Assembly: GCA_965247225.1 (NCBI GenBank)
Contig: CBDFGT010000029.1
Location: forward strand, 370,972 to 434,971
Source: CBDFGT01 sp965247225
GTDB taxonomy: Bacteria > Pseudomonadota > Alphaproteobacteria > Rhizobiales > Rhizobiaceae
Direction: 5' to 3'
DNA length: 64,000 nt
How positions within the stretch are numbered: the first letter of the stretch is position 1; the number at the start of each line of letters is the position of its first letter. The notes beneath the pieces are model-generated. The model was given only the letters and a program-made list of their open reading frames with translations. It did no database searches and was not told where the DNA came from. The translations under genes and the position numbers were made by a program. Below, piece after piece: positions 17,735-26,423 of this stretch.

Positions 17735-18817
17735 TCACTCCGCCGGGGTCAGATTTGGCAGTTTCAGGCGCTTGCCTGTCTTGTCGAAAATGGTTTCCAG
17801 GCACCGCTGGTTGGCGGTCAGCACATTGTTCCAGAATTGCTGGGTGGCGGCTTCCCATGTGAAGGTTCTGGCAAGTTCTACCGCCTGATCGCGCGAGCAT
17901 TCCAGCGCTTCGAGACAGGCCAGTTTCAGATCGGCGTTCAGGCGGCCGGCCGCCTTGTTGTCGCCGATAATGTCCAGAGGGCCGGTGACCGGATAGGCTG
18001 CAACCGGAACACCGCAGGCCATGGCTTCGAGAATGGTGTTGCCGAATGTATCGGTTTTCGACGGGAAAACGAAAACATCTGCCTGCGCATAGGCGGCGGC
18101 CAGATCCTGGCCAAGCTTCATGCCGGTAAAATGGGCATCCGGAAACTGGGTCTCCAGTTTTGCACGGGCCGGACCATCGCCAACGACAACCTTGGAGCCG
18201 GGCACATCGAGCTTCAAAAAGGCTTCGAGGTTTTTTTCCACGGACACACGTCCCACGGTCATGAAAATCGGGCGTTTCAGGCCAAAGGGTGCTTCTTCCT
18301 GCGGCATGGGCTTGAACAGGCTCATGTCAATGCCACGGCTCCAGCGCAGGAGATTGTTGAGGCCGCGACCGGTCAGTTCCTTCTGCAGGCTTTCCGTTGC
18401 CACCATGCAGCCGGTTCCGGCATTGTGGAACCAGCGGACGAACCTGTAGAGCAGACGTTCCGGAATCGGGAAACGGGCGGCAATATATTCCGGGAAGCGT
18501 GTGTGGTAGCTTGTGGAGAAGGGGATCCTGTTGCGCAGGCACCAGCGGCGCGCGGCCATGCCCAGCGGTCCTTCTGTCACGATATGGACACAGGACGGCT
18601 GGTGCTTCTCGATTTCCCTGAAAACCCAGCGGTTGCGCACAATGGACAGGCGGATTTCCGGGTAGGTCGGGCAGGGGATGGACGAGAATTGTTGCGGTGT
18701 CACCATGGACACATCCACGCCCATCTTTTCGAGTTCGCGGTTGGTGTTTTCCACGGAGCGGACAACGCCGTTGACCTGGGGATGCCAGGCATCTGTTACG
18801 ATGGTGATCTTTGCCAT
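17735..18817 (-). CDS. Family 4 (GT-B) glycosyltransferase, alpha-mannosyltransferase-like
   Basis: This 360-residue protein has the two-Rossmann GT-B layout: an N-terminal acceptor domain (ITIVTDAWHPQVNGVVRSVE) and a C-terminal nucleotide-sugar domain with GRVSVEKNLEAFL, VGDGPARAKL and SKTDTFGNTILEAMACGVPVAA, whose acidic residues contact the donor. It resembles lipid or mannosyl transferases of the PimB/DgdA/SqdX group. ATG 18817 is preferred to the GTG at 18826. It is flanked by unrelated genes, so donor and acceptor cannot be assigned; a glycolipid product is a guess. Confidence 0.8.
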   Translation of the reverse strand: MAKITIVTDAWHPQVNGVVRSVENTNRELEKMGVDVSMVTPQQFSSIPCPTYPEIRLSIVRNRWVFREIEKHQPSCVHIVTEGPLGMAARRWCLRNRIPFSTSYHTRFPEYIAARFPIPERLLYRFVRWFHNAGTGCMVATESLQKELTGRGLNNLLRWSRGIDMSLFKPMPQEEAPFGLKRPIFMTVGRVSVEKNLEAFLKLDVPGSKVVVGDGPARAKLETQFPDAHFTGMKLGQDLAAAYAQADVFVFPSKTDTFGNTILEAMACGVPVAAYPVTGPLDIIGDNKAAGRLNADLKLACLEALECSRDQAVELARTFTWEAATQQFWNNVLTANQRCLETIFDKTGKRLKLPNLTPAE

Positions 18818-18939
18818 TTCAGCCACAGCCCGGAACTGGCGGCGGTTTGCCGCACATATGTGTGCGGAAAAGCAGGTGCGCTTCCGCTTCCTGTCCCTTT
18901 CATGCCTGATTTTTGTGATGCTATTATTACAGTGCCCGT

Positions 18940-19854
18940 TCAGGCCAGTCCCAATGCGTCCGCCCCGATCAGGGCACCATGATGGCCAATGACGCCGGCA
19001 GCGACAAAATTGGCGAAAGAGACGGATGTTTCAAGCGTTTCACCCTGCAGCCACCTTGACAGGAAAGCCCCGTTGAAGCTGTCTCCGGCACTGGTCGTGT
19101 CCACAATCGTGTCAACCTTGCGGGTTTCAAAATGGTGCATCTGCCCGTCTGTCATGACGGAAACGCCATTTGGACCGTCCTTGACGATAACCATTTTCGC
19201 GCCAAGCGCTGTGTAACGACTGGCTGTATCTTCATGGGATGTGTCGCCAAAATTCTGTGCTTCATCATCAAAGCCCGGAAGCACCAGCGTTGCTGCCCTG
19301 GCCGCATCCGATATGGTCCGGCGCATGGTATCGGCATCGGTCCAGAGGCGCGGGCGCAGGTTGGGGTCAAAGGCAATGGTCTTGCCAGCCGCCTTTGCCC
19401 GGCGCAGCTCGGCCAGCAGGGTCTCGCGCGCATCAGGCGAGAGGATGGCCATGGTAATGCCGGAAAAATAGAGCACGCCGGATGCCTCGATGGCTGCGCG
19501 CAGATGGTCTGCATCGTCTGCCAGACATCTGGCGGCGGAATTTTCACGCCAGTAGCTGAAGCTGCGTTCGCCCCTGTCGAGGTGGATCATGTACAGGCCG
19601 GGCATGCGTCCGGGAATTCTGCGAATATGGCCCGTATCGATCCCTGTGGAGTGCATGAAGGCCAGCATGTCTTCGGAAACCCGGTCCTGCCCCAGCGCGG
19701 TATAATAGGACACCCGGCTTTTGCCCTTGAGGCAGAGTTGCAGATACCAGGCGGTGTTGAACGTGTCGCCTGCAAAGGACTTGCGGGCGAGACCATTCCC
19801 GGCATCGGACAATTCAATCATGCATTCGCCGATGGACAGGATGGTTTCCGGCAT
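18940..19854 (-). CDS. kdgK: 2-dehydro-3-deoxygluconokinase-like PfkB sugar kinase
   Basis: This 304-residue PfkB-family kinase begins ILSIGECMIEL, contains GDTFNTAWYL and carries the second PfkB signature DTTSAGDSFNGAFL with the catalytic Asp. Similarity of the N-terminal and lid regions (YWRENSAAR, SGITMAIL) points to KDG kinase, which phosphorylates 2-keto-3-deoxygluconate; fructokinase is an alternative. ATG 19854 has AGAGGA ahead and the family start, although the frame is open far upstream. It is divergent from an alpha-glucosidase gene, and a 13-bp triple repeat lies between them. Confidence 0.82.
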   Translation of the reverse strand: MPETILSIGECMIELSDAGNGLARKSFAGDTFNTAWYLQLCLKGKSRVSYYTALGQDRVSEDMLAFMHSTGIDTGHIRRIPGRMPGLYMIHLDRGERSFSYWRENSAARCLADDADHLRAAIEASGVLYFSGITMAILSPDARETLLAELRRAKAAGKTIAFDPNLRPRLWTDADTMRRTISDAARAATLVLPGFDDEAQNFGDTSHEDTASRYTALGAKMVIVKDGPNGVSVMTDGQMHHFETRKVDTIVDTTSAGDSFNGAFLSRWLQGETLETSVSFANFVAAGVIGHHGALIGADALGLA

Positions 19855-19929
19855 AAGTGGTCCTCTTTTGGCTGTCAGTCCTTGTGTGTTTACCGTGCGT
19901 GGCATGCGGTGACAATGAAAGGTGCCCGG

Positions 19930-19968
19930 AAATGTGTTTGCGAAATGTGTTTGCGAAATGTGTGTGCG
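19930..19968. repeat. Three tandem 13-bp repeats in the kdgK/alpha-glucosidase intergenic region
   Basis: AAATGTGTTTGCG occurs at 19930 and 19943, and as AAATGTGTGTGCG at 19956. It lies about 76 bases before the kdgK start and some 200 bases before the divergent glucosidase gene, so it could be a regulator-binding array or a slippage-prone repeat. Function is not shown. Confidence 0.75.
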
Positions 19969-20166
19969 TCCCGCACTTTCCAGCCATAATGCCTTGTACC
20001 AGCCTGTATGGATATGGCCCCGTTTGTCGGGACCGGCTTGCGTCCGGCAGAAGGCAGGCTCTGCCGGTTTGACGCGAATGGCAGGCCAATCCTCTGAAAA
20101 GGGCTGGATTTGTGCCGTGCGTTTATGGCATGAGGCTTTTACAGGCACGATGATCCGGAGATTGCC

Positions 20167-21816
20167 ATGAACAGACCCGCCGCACACATGACAGATGCCA
20201 GCTGGTGGCGGGGGGCGGTGATCTATCAGGTCTATCCGCGCTCCTTTCAGGACACGACGGGCGATGGTCTGGGGGATATTGCCGGTATTACGGCAAGGCT
20301 GCCGCATATTGCCGCCCTGGGTGTGGATGCCATCTGGCTGTCGCCGTTCTTTACATCGCCCATGGCTGACATGGGCTATGATGTGTCGGACTATTGCGAT
20401 GTGGACCCGCTGTTTGGAACGCTGGCCGATTTTGACCGGATGCTGGCCGAAGCGCATCGTCTGGGCCTGAAAGTGATGATCGACCAGGTGATTTCGCATT
20501 CCTCCGACCAGCATCCCTGGTTCAAGGAAAGCCGGTCCTCGCGCGATAATCCGAAGGCGGACTGGTATGTCTGGGCTGATCCGAAGCCGGACGGCACGGC
20601 ACCCAACAACTGGCTGTCGATTTTCGGCGGACCGGCCTGGGAATGGGACGGCGTTCGCAAGCAATATTACATGCACAATTTTCTGGCTTCGCAGCCGGAC
20701 CTGAATTTTCACAATCCTGATGTTCAGGACGCCCTGCTTTCATCCGTGCGGTTCTGGCTGGATCGCGGTGTTGACGGTTTCCGTATGGATACGCTCAATT
20801 TCTATGTGCATGACAAGCAGCTGCGCGACAATCCGCCGCTGGTTCGCGACCCGGAAGCCACCAGTCACGATGCGCCGGATGTCAATCCCTATGGCATGCA
20901 GAACCATCTCTACGACAAGACACAACCTGAAAATATTGCCTTCCTCAAGCGCTTTCGTGCGCTTCTGGACCAGTATGAGGGCCGCACATCGGTTGGCGAG
21001 GTGGGGGATGGGGCACGTTCGCTGCAAACCGTTGCCGATTACACCAGCGGTGGCGACAAGGTGCATATGTGCTATACGTTTGATCTCCTGGGGCCGGATT
21101 TTACCGCCGCCTATATCCGGCGCTGCGTGATGGCCTCCGAGAGCATCGTCAGGGACGGCTGGATCTGCTGGGCGTTTTCCAACCATGATTGTCCGCGGCA
21201 TGTCAGCCGTTTTGCCCGGGAGGGCGATGATACGGCCCGGATTGCAAAGCTGGCGATTTCCGTTCTGGCTTCGCTGCGCGGCTCCATCTGTCTTTATCAG
21301 GGCGAGGAACTGGGTCTTGCCGAGGCGGAACTGGCATTCGAGGATCTGCGTGATCCTTACGGTATCCGGTTCTGGCCATCCTTCAAGGGGCGGGACGGAT
21401 GCCGCACGCCCATGCCCTGGGAGGCGGCAAAGCCTGCTGCAGGCTTTACCGACGGCAAACCCTGGCTGCCGGTGCCGCAAGACCATCAGCAGGCTGCCAC
21501 GGATACGCAGGACGGGGTTGCCGGTTCCGTGCTGGAACATTACCGCCTGACGCTGGCGTTCCGAAAAGCCCGCAAGGCCCTGTTTGACGGTTCGATTGCC
21601 TTTATCGAAACCCGTCAGGATGTTCTGGCCTTCGTGCGTGAAACAAACACGGAAAAGCTGCTGTTCGTGTTCAACCTGACCCGTGAACAGGTCAGTTTTG
21701 CCCTGCCGTCCGGGTTTGATGTGCTGGTGCCGCTCGACCTGCCGGGTGCTTGCAGCAGGCTGGAAAGCGGTGTTGTGACGCTGGATGCACTGGATGCCTT
21801 CTGCGGCAAGGCATGA
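20167..21816 (+). CDS. aglA: Alpha-glucosidase, glycoside hydrolase family 13
   Basis: This 549-residue GH13 enzyme shows all conserved regions in order: AVIYQVYPRSFQDTTGDGLGD, region I DQVISHSSDQH, region II GFRMDTLNF with the nucleophile Asp, region III SVGEVGD with the acid/base Glu, and region IV FSNHDCPRH. It should hydrolyse alpha-1,4 or alpha-1,6 glucosidic bonds of maltose-, sucrose- or trehalulose-type sugars in the cytoplasm. A GGAG seven bases before 20167 supports this start. No sugar transporter is adjacent, so the natural substrate remains open. Confidence 0.9.
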   Translation: MNRPAAHMTDASWWRGAVIYQVYPRSFQDTTGDGLGDIAGITARLPHIAALGVDAIWLSPFFTSPMADMGYDVSDYCDVDPLFGTLADFDRMLAEAHRLGLKVMIDQVISHSSDQHPWFKESRSSRDNPKADWYVWADPKPDGTAPNNWLSIFGGPAWEWDGVRKQYYMHNFLASQPDLNFHNPDVQDALLSSVRFWLDRGVDGFRMDTLNFYVHDKQLRDNPPLVRDPEATSHDAPDVNPYGMQNHLYDKTQPENIAFLKRFRALLDQYEGRTSVGEVGDGARSLQTVADYTSGGDKVHMCYTFDLLGPDFTAAYIRRCVMASESIVRDGWICWAFSNHDCPRHVSRFAREGDDTARIAKLAISVLASLRGSICLYQGEELGLAEAELAFEDLRDPYGIRFWPSFKGRDGCRTPMPWEAAKPAAGFTDGKPWLPVPQDHQQAATDTQDGVAGSVLEHYRLTLAFRKARKALFDGSIAFIETRQDVLAFVRETNTEKLLFVFNLTREQVSFALPSGFDVLVPLDLPGACSRLESGVVTLDALDAFCGKA

Positions 21817-21927
21817 TGGTATCCTGCACAGTTTTGTACCCGCGGTTTGGCTCCGTTGACCGCGACGACATATTTTCGCCACGGATCATTTTAAGTTCGG
21901 CAATGATTTGCAAGGAGCCAGGGCGGA

Positions 21928-23742
21928 ATGTTGGGTAGGACTGACGGCAAGACAGCAGAACTGCATCACAGGTTCCTTCAGCCCCTTGCGTCCGGGGACA
22001 GAATGACCGGGGGATCATTGAAAAGCTGCTGGAGGATGCTTCTGGCCCTTTTTTTGCTGTTGACCGGATCGGGCCTGCTTTTATGGCAATCGCTGTTGCC
22101 TGCGGTCACCAGCGCAGCACCGCAACGGCCTGTTCCTGTTCCGGTTCCACATGTGGCAATGGCGATGGCGAAGAAACGACGTCTCACCATGCCCAGGGTG
22201 GCGAGGGTTCAGTTCCCCCGGCCATTGGAAGCCGGTCTCCCGCCACAACTGGATATGATCGAACGGCTGGGTGATGGCTCGTTTGAAAATTACACCTATT
22301 ACAAAGCTTCGCTGGATTTGAACGCGCCGGATGACCCTGAAGATGAGTCATCGGCTGGTCCGGTTTCGGCCTATCAGGACAATGGCGCTGCCAGGAACAC
22401 ACCGTTTTCGCTTGTCCTGAACAACGGTCGCGTGCAGGGCGGGCAGGAGAACCAGCCAGGTCCCGTGCATGCAAACACCAGGTCCGTGAAAGCTGCGGAA
22501 CCGGCACCGGTTCGCGTTGCGAGCGTTCCTGTCAATGTCAGCGTCAGCCAGGAAAGCCCCGCTCCTGCCGTGCGACGGCTGGTTTCCCTGCCGCTTCAGG
22601 AGGAGCCGCTGCGCACTGTTGCCGGCGCGGTTTCTGTTGCGCCGCAGGATTTTGATGCGCTTGAAAAGACGCTTGGGACCGGCAGCATCAAGGCGGGCGA
22701 AAGCCTGGAAGTCATTGCCAGCGGGGCCGATACGGCGTCCGGGCCGCCGCATATTGTGATGGCCAGGCTGATGACGATCAACGGCAATGCGCGGTTGATC
22801 GTGCGTGGTGATGACGGGCATTTCGAGGATATTGCCAGCAGCACGCTCTATGACCGGCTTGTGGCAGAGGCTTTTGCCACGCCAAAATCCGGTCCTGAAA
22901 CCGCGCCGCCCTCGCCGGTGACAACGGCGGCCCTGCAAAAGGCGGAGGCCCGGTTTCCGCATTTCAAGGCGAAGCTTGCCAAAGCCAGGGTTCCAGAGGG
23001 TGTCCAGCCGCAAATTGCCGGGCTGCTGACAGAGGGGCCATTGGCGGGCAAGGATCTGCCAAAGCTGGATCTGGTCTATCGCAAATCGGTGGATGGCCGC
23101 TGCGAGCTTGTGTCCGCCGCCTTTGATACGGGTTCAGGGGTCAAAAAATTCTACAGCTACCAGCAGTCCCCGGATGCCGTTACGGAGTTTTTTGACGAGG
23201 ACGGGCATTCCGTGTCGAAATCCCTGATGCCCAAGCCGGTGGAGGCAGGGCGTCGTGGTGACGGATTTGGCTGGCGCGTTCACCCGATTTTGAAAGTGCG
23301 CAAGTTTCACAACGGGGTGGATTATGCAGCGCCCAGGGGCTCGCCCATTCTGGCGGCGGGTGATGGTGTGGTGGAAACCATTTCCTGGGAGCCCGGCTAC
23401 GGCAAATATGTGCGCATTCGCCATGATGACGGCTATTCCACCACCTATGCCCATATTGACGGCACACCGAAGGGGCTGAAGCTTAACCAGCGGGTTTCGC
23501 AAGGCCAGGTGATTGCCTATGTCGGCTCGACCGGCCTTTCGACCGGGCCGCATCTCTATTATGAGCTGCGCATCGGCGATCACTATGCCGATCCGACCAG
23601 AACCCGTCTTCCCGCCGGATCAAACCTGACCGGACGCGCGCTGGCGGCCTTCCAGCAGCAGATTGGCCATGTCGAGCAGATTGCCGATTTTCTCAAAAAC
23701 GGCGTTATGGATATCGGCAAGCGGTTTGAGCGCAAGGGGTGA
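21928..23742 (+). CDS. M23-family metallopeptidase (LytM-type peptidoglycan hydrolase), membrane-anchored
   Basis: This 604-residue protein has one N-terminal membrane segment (MLLALFLLLTGSGLLLWQ), a long variable middle, and a C-terminal M23 domain with the zinc ligands FHNGVDYAAPRG, YAHID and GPHLYYELR. The intact H-x3-D and HxH-type ligands suggest real endopeptidase activity on peptidoglycan or regulation of amidases. A second in-frame start at 22003 (MTGGSLK) would bring the membrane segment closer to the N-terminus and is equally possible. It stands alone. Confidence 0.88.
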   Translation: MLGRTDGKTAELHHRFLQPLASGDRMTGGSLKSCWRMLLALFLLLTGSGLLLWQSLLPAVTSAAPQRPVPVPVPHVAMAMAKKRRLTMPRVARVQFPRPLEAGLPPQLDMIERLGDGSFENYTYYKASLDLNAPDDPEDESSAGPVSAYQDNGAARNTPFSLVLNNGRVQGGQENQPGPVHANTRSVKAAEPAPVRVASVPVNVSVSQESPAPAVRRLVSLPLQEEPLRTVAGAVSVAPQDFDALEKTLGTGSIKAGESLEVIASGADTASGPPHIVMARLMTINGNARLIVRGDDGHFEDIASSTLYDRLVAEAFATPKSGPETAPPSPVTTAALQKAEARFPHFKAKLAKARVPEGVQPQIAGLLTEGPLAGKDLPKLDLVYRKSVDGRCELVSAAFDTGSGVKKFYSYQQSPDAVTEFFDEDGHSVSKSLMPKPVEAGRRGDGFGWRVHPILKVRKFHNGVDYAAPRGSPILAAGDGVVETISWEPGYGKYVRIRHDDGYSTTYAHIDGTPKGLKLNQRVSQGQVIAYVGSTGLSTGPHLYYELRIGDHYADPTRTRLPAGSNLTGRALAAFQQQIGHVEQIADFLKNGVMDIGKRFERKG

Positions 23743-23765
23743 GCCGATCACCCTGTCAGCAGGCC

Positions 23766-24027
23766 TCATGCTTGTCGAAGCATCTTGTCATAGTCGGCAT
23801 GTGAGCCAATCCAAAACCAGATGAGGTCGGTTTCCTGTTCAACGGCTATGGCCCGCCAGGGAATGCCAATTCTGACAGTCCAGAAGCGTCCCGCTTTTTT
23901 TGAAATGCAAAGATGGATGCATTGGATTTAACTTCAAAAGCTCAAAATTCAGATCCGCGAGCTTTTGTATCCTGACAGGAAAATCCTGATAGCAGGTCCA
24001 GAATTGCGGGCTGGTGTGATGGTTCAC
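23766..24027 (-). pseudogene. RelE/HigB-like toxin, frameshifted
   Basis: The 5' half, starting from GTG at 24027, reads NHHTSPQFWTCYQDFPVRI and ADLNFELLKLNPMHPSLHFKK; the 3' half in the next frame reads RFWTVRIGIPWRAIAVEQE and GSHADYDKML. Together they form one RelE/ParE-superfamily toxin of about 86 residues. The frame changes at a run of seven T on the plus strand (A on the coding strand); six would keep the frame. The GTG start overlaps the antitoxin stop. The antitoxin carries its own nonsense mutation, which favours genuine decay of the pair. Confidence 0.75.
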
Positions 24028-24224
24028 AATGGTTTTGTCCTGCCGGAGTGAAACTCTGAAATTGCGCTGGATGCAAGCCTGTCGAGCGCACCCGACTGGG
24101 CATCCGTTTCAAACTGCACATCCCACTTTTCGGCCTGCAATGTTTCAAACCAAGCTGAAAAAGCCTCAAGCTCTTCAGGGGTCAATTATGACACCGATTT
24201 TTCGAGCCGTTCCAAACGGGTCAT
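24024..24224 (-). pseudogene. Small antitoxin with in-frame stop codon
   Basis: The frame reads MTRLERLEKSVS, then TAA at codon 13 (24186-24188), then LTPEELEAFSAWFETLQAEK and WDVQFETDAQSGALDRL up to a TGA overlapping the toxin start. The segment KSVSxLTPEELEAFSAWF is typical of small antitoxins paired with RelE-like toxins, where the x is normally Glu. A single G-to-T change (GAA to TAA) explains the stop. This is a substitution, not a homopolymer indel, so it is unlikely to be a base-calling artefact. Confidence 0.75.
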
Positions 24225-24299
24225 GGTCTGTTCCTTTTTTGGAGAAACTATAAATCTATTCCAACGGATTGCCAACAAAGGATCTGGTTTGCGGGCAGA

Positions 24300-25997
24300 T
24301 CACCCGATCAGCATGAACTTGTCGACGTCCACCATGCCCTTGTCTGAAATTTTCAGGTGCGGGATGACCGGCAGCGGCAGGAAGGCCAGTTGCAGGAAGG
24401 GTTCTTCCAAAGTGGCCCCGAGATCGAGCGCCGCCTTGCGCAGGGTCACCAGCGTTTCGCGCACGCTCTCATAAGGTTCCAGTGACATGAGACCCGCAAC
24501 CGGCAGGGCGATTTCCGCCGTGACCTTGCCATCTTCCACGACAACGAAACCGCCGTTGAGATCGCTGAGGCGATTGGCGGCCAGGGCCATGTCGTCCTCG
24601 TTTGCCCCCACCACGCAGATATTGTGGCTGTCGTGGCCGACGGTGGAGGCGATGGCCCCGCGTTTCAGCCCGAAACCCTTGACGAAACCATTGGCATGGT
24701 TGCCATTCTTGCCGTGACGCTCGATGACAGCGACCTTGATGATATCCTCTGCCAGATCGAGCGCCGTCTGGTTGCCCCTGACAGGCAGGCGGCAGCGCAG
24801 ATGCTGCGTGATGATCTTGCCGGGAATGACGCCGATAACGGACGTCTCGCCATCGCGCACCGGTACGCCGAAATCGGCCGCATGCACGGTTCTGGCCTTG
24901 ACGCTGGTCAGACCCACCGGCGCTATCGGTTTGCGGGTGGCAAACAGCGCCTCGCTGACGTTCCTTCCGGCGGCAAAAACCTGTTCCACCCGGCAGTTTT
25001 CCAGACGGTCCAGCACCACCAGATCGGCCCGCCAGCCAGGGGCTACCAGACCGCGATCCTTAAGCCCGAAGGCGCGGGCTGCCGAAATGGAGGCGGCGCG
25101 ATAGATGGCAATGGGTGCGGCCCCATGGGCGATGGCGGTGCGGATCATATAATCCAGATGGCCGTGCTCGCCGATGTCGAGCGGATTGCGGTCATCGGTG
25201 CAAAGCGCGATGAAGGGCGAAAGGCGCTCGGTGATGATGGGCATCAGCGCCAGCAGATCTTTCGACACCGAACCTTCGCGCACCAGAATATGCATGCCCT
25301 TGCGGATCTTCTCCAGCGCCTCTTCTGCCGAGGTGCATTCATGGTCCGTGCGGATTCCTGCCGCCAGATAACCGTTCAGGTCGAGCCCGCGCAAAAGCGG
25401 CGCATGGCCGTCAATATGGCCGCCCTGAAAGGCTTCGAGTTTCGCCATGCAGACCGGATCCTTGTGGATCACGCCGGGGAAATTCATGAATTCGGCAAGG
25501 CCGATGACCTTTTCATGGTCGCGAAACGGCAGCAGCTTTTCCACCGGCAGATCGGCACCGGAGGTTTCCAGACGGGTGGCCGGCACACAGCTTGAAAGCT
25601 GCACGCGGATATCCATGATGGTTTCGAGCGCACTGTCGAGAAAATACCGGATGCCCTCTGTGCCCAGAACATTGGCAATTTCATGCGGATCGCAAATGGC
25701 GGTGGTCACGCCATGCGGCAGAACGCAGCGGTCAAATTCCTGCGGGGTGACCAGCGAGGATTCAATGTGCAGATGCGTGTCGATAAAGCCCGGAACAACG
25801 ATTTTGCCGGAAATGTCAATCTCGGTTGTGCCTTCATAGCTGCCGCAGGTGCCGACAATGCGGTCACCACAGATGGCTATGTCGGAGGCGACAATCTCCC
25901 CGGTGACCAGATCGAAAAAAGGCTCCGTTTTTCAGCACGAGATCAGCCTTGATCCGGCCACAACACCCTGATCGATCATGGTTTCAAGTTTCGACAT
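24300..25997 (-). pseudogene. ade: Adenine deaminase, reading frame interrupted near the 5' end
   Basis: This would be a 565-residue adenine deaminase (adenine to hypoxanthine). From ATG 25997 it reads MSKLETMIDQGVVAGS, then hits TGA about 20 codons in. A one-base-shifted frame gives the expected ADLVLKNGAFF, and after the T6 run (plus-strand A-run 25915-25920) the original frame resumes with DLVTGEIVASDIAICGDRI, the metal site PGFIDTHLHIESS and all the rest. Two opposite single-base indels about 30 bases apart therefore explain the stop. The next in-frame start (GTG at 25709) would omit the HLHIE metal ligands. The rest is intact, so this may be a sequence error or a very recent lesion. Confidence 0.8.
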
Positions 25998-26124
25998 GCA
26001 AGTCTCCGGCGTGATGGATTTCTCACAAGTGTAGCGGGGGAGCCGGGGCAGGGAACGGGGGCTTTGCTGATTTGCGGGGTTGGCGTTCCGGATGATAAGA
26101 TCTGCTATTAACGGTATACTAGAG

Positions 26125-26140
26125 ACTGTATATTTACAGT
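26125..26140. promoter_or_regulatory. 16-bp palindrome upstream of the ATPase/PIN pair
   Basis: ACTGTA and TACAGT flank a TATT centre. It sits 72 bases before the ATPase start, just after a TATACT hexamer (26115-26120) that could be a -10 element. An operator role is inferred from position only; no dedicated regulator gene is nearby. Confidence 0.4.
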
Positions 26141-26423
26141 GCCGATTAACCCAAGTACCATTGATCGACAAATCGAATTGCCATATACAGAAACTCCCGC
26201 GAGAACCTTTGATGCTTAAGTCATTGCATTTTCAGAACTTTAAGTCTTGGAAGGAGGCGCGTGTTGAATGCGGCAAAATAACTGGATTTTTTGGAACTAA
26301 TTCCTCAGGCAAGACGAGCCTTATCCAATTCTTGTTAATGCTCAAGCAGACAAAAGATGGCACAGATCGGGCCATATCGCTTGATCTAAATGGTAGTCTC
26401 GTTTCCCTTGGCACAATCTCGGA

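Noticed and set aside
19930..19968. Possible CRISPR-like array
   Set aside because: The three units are directly adjacent with no spacers and are only 13 bp long.
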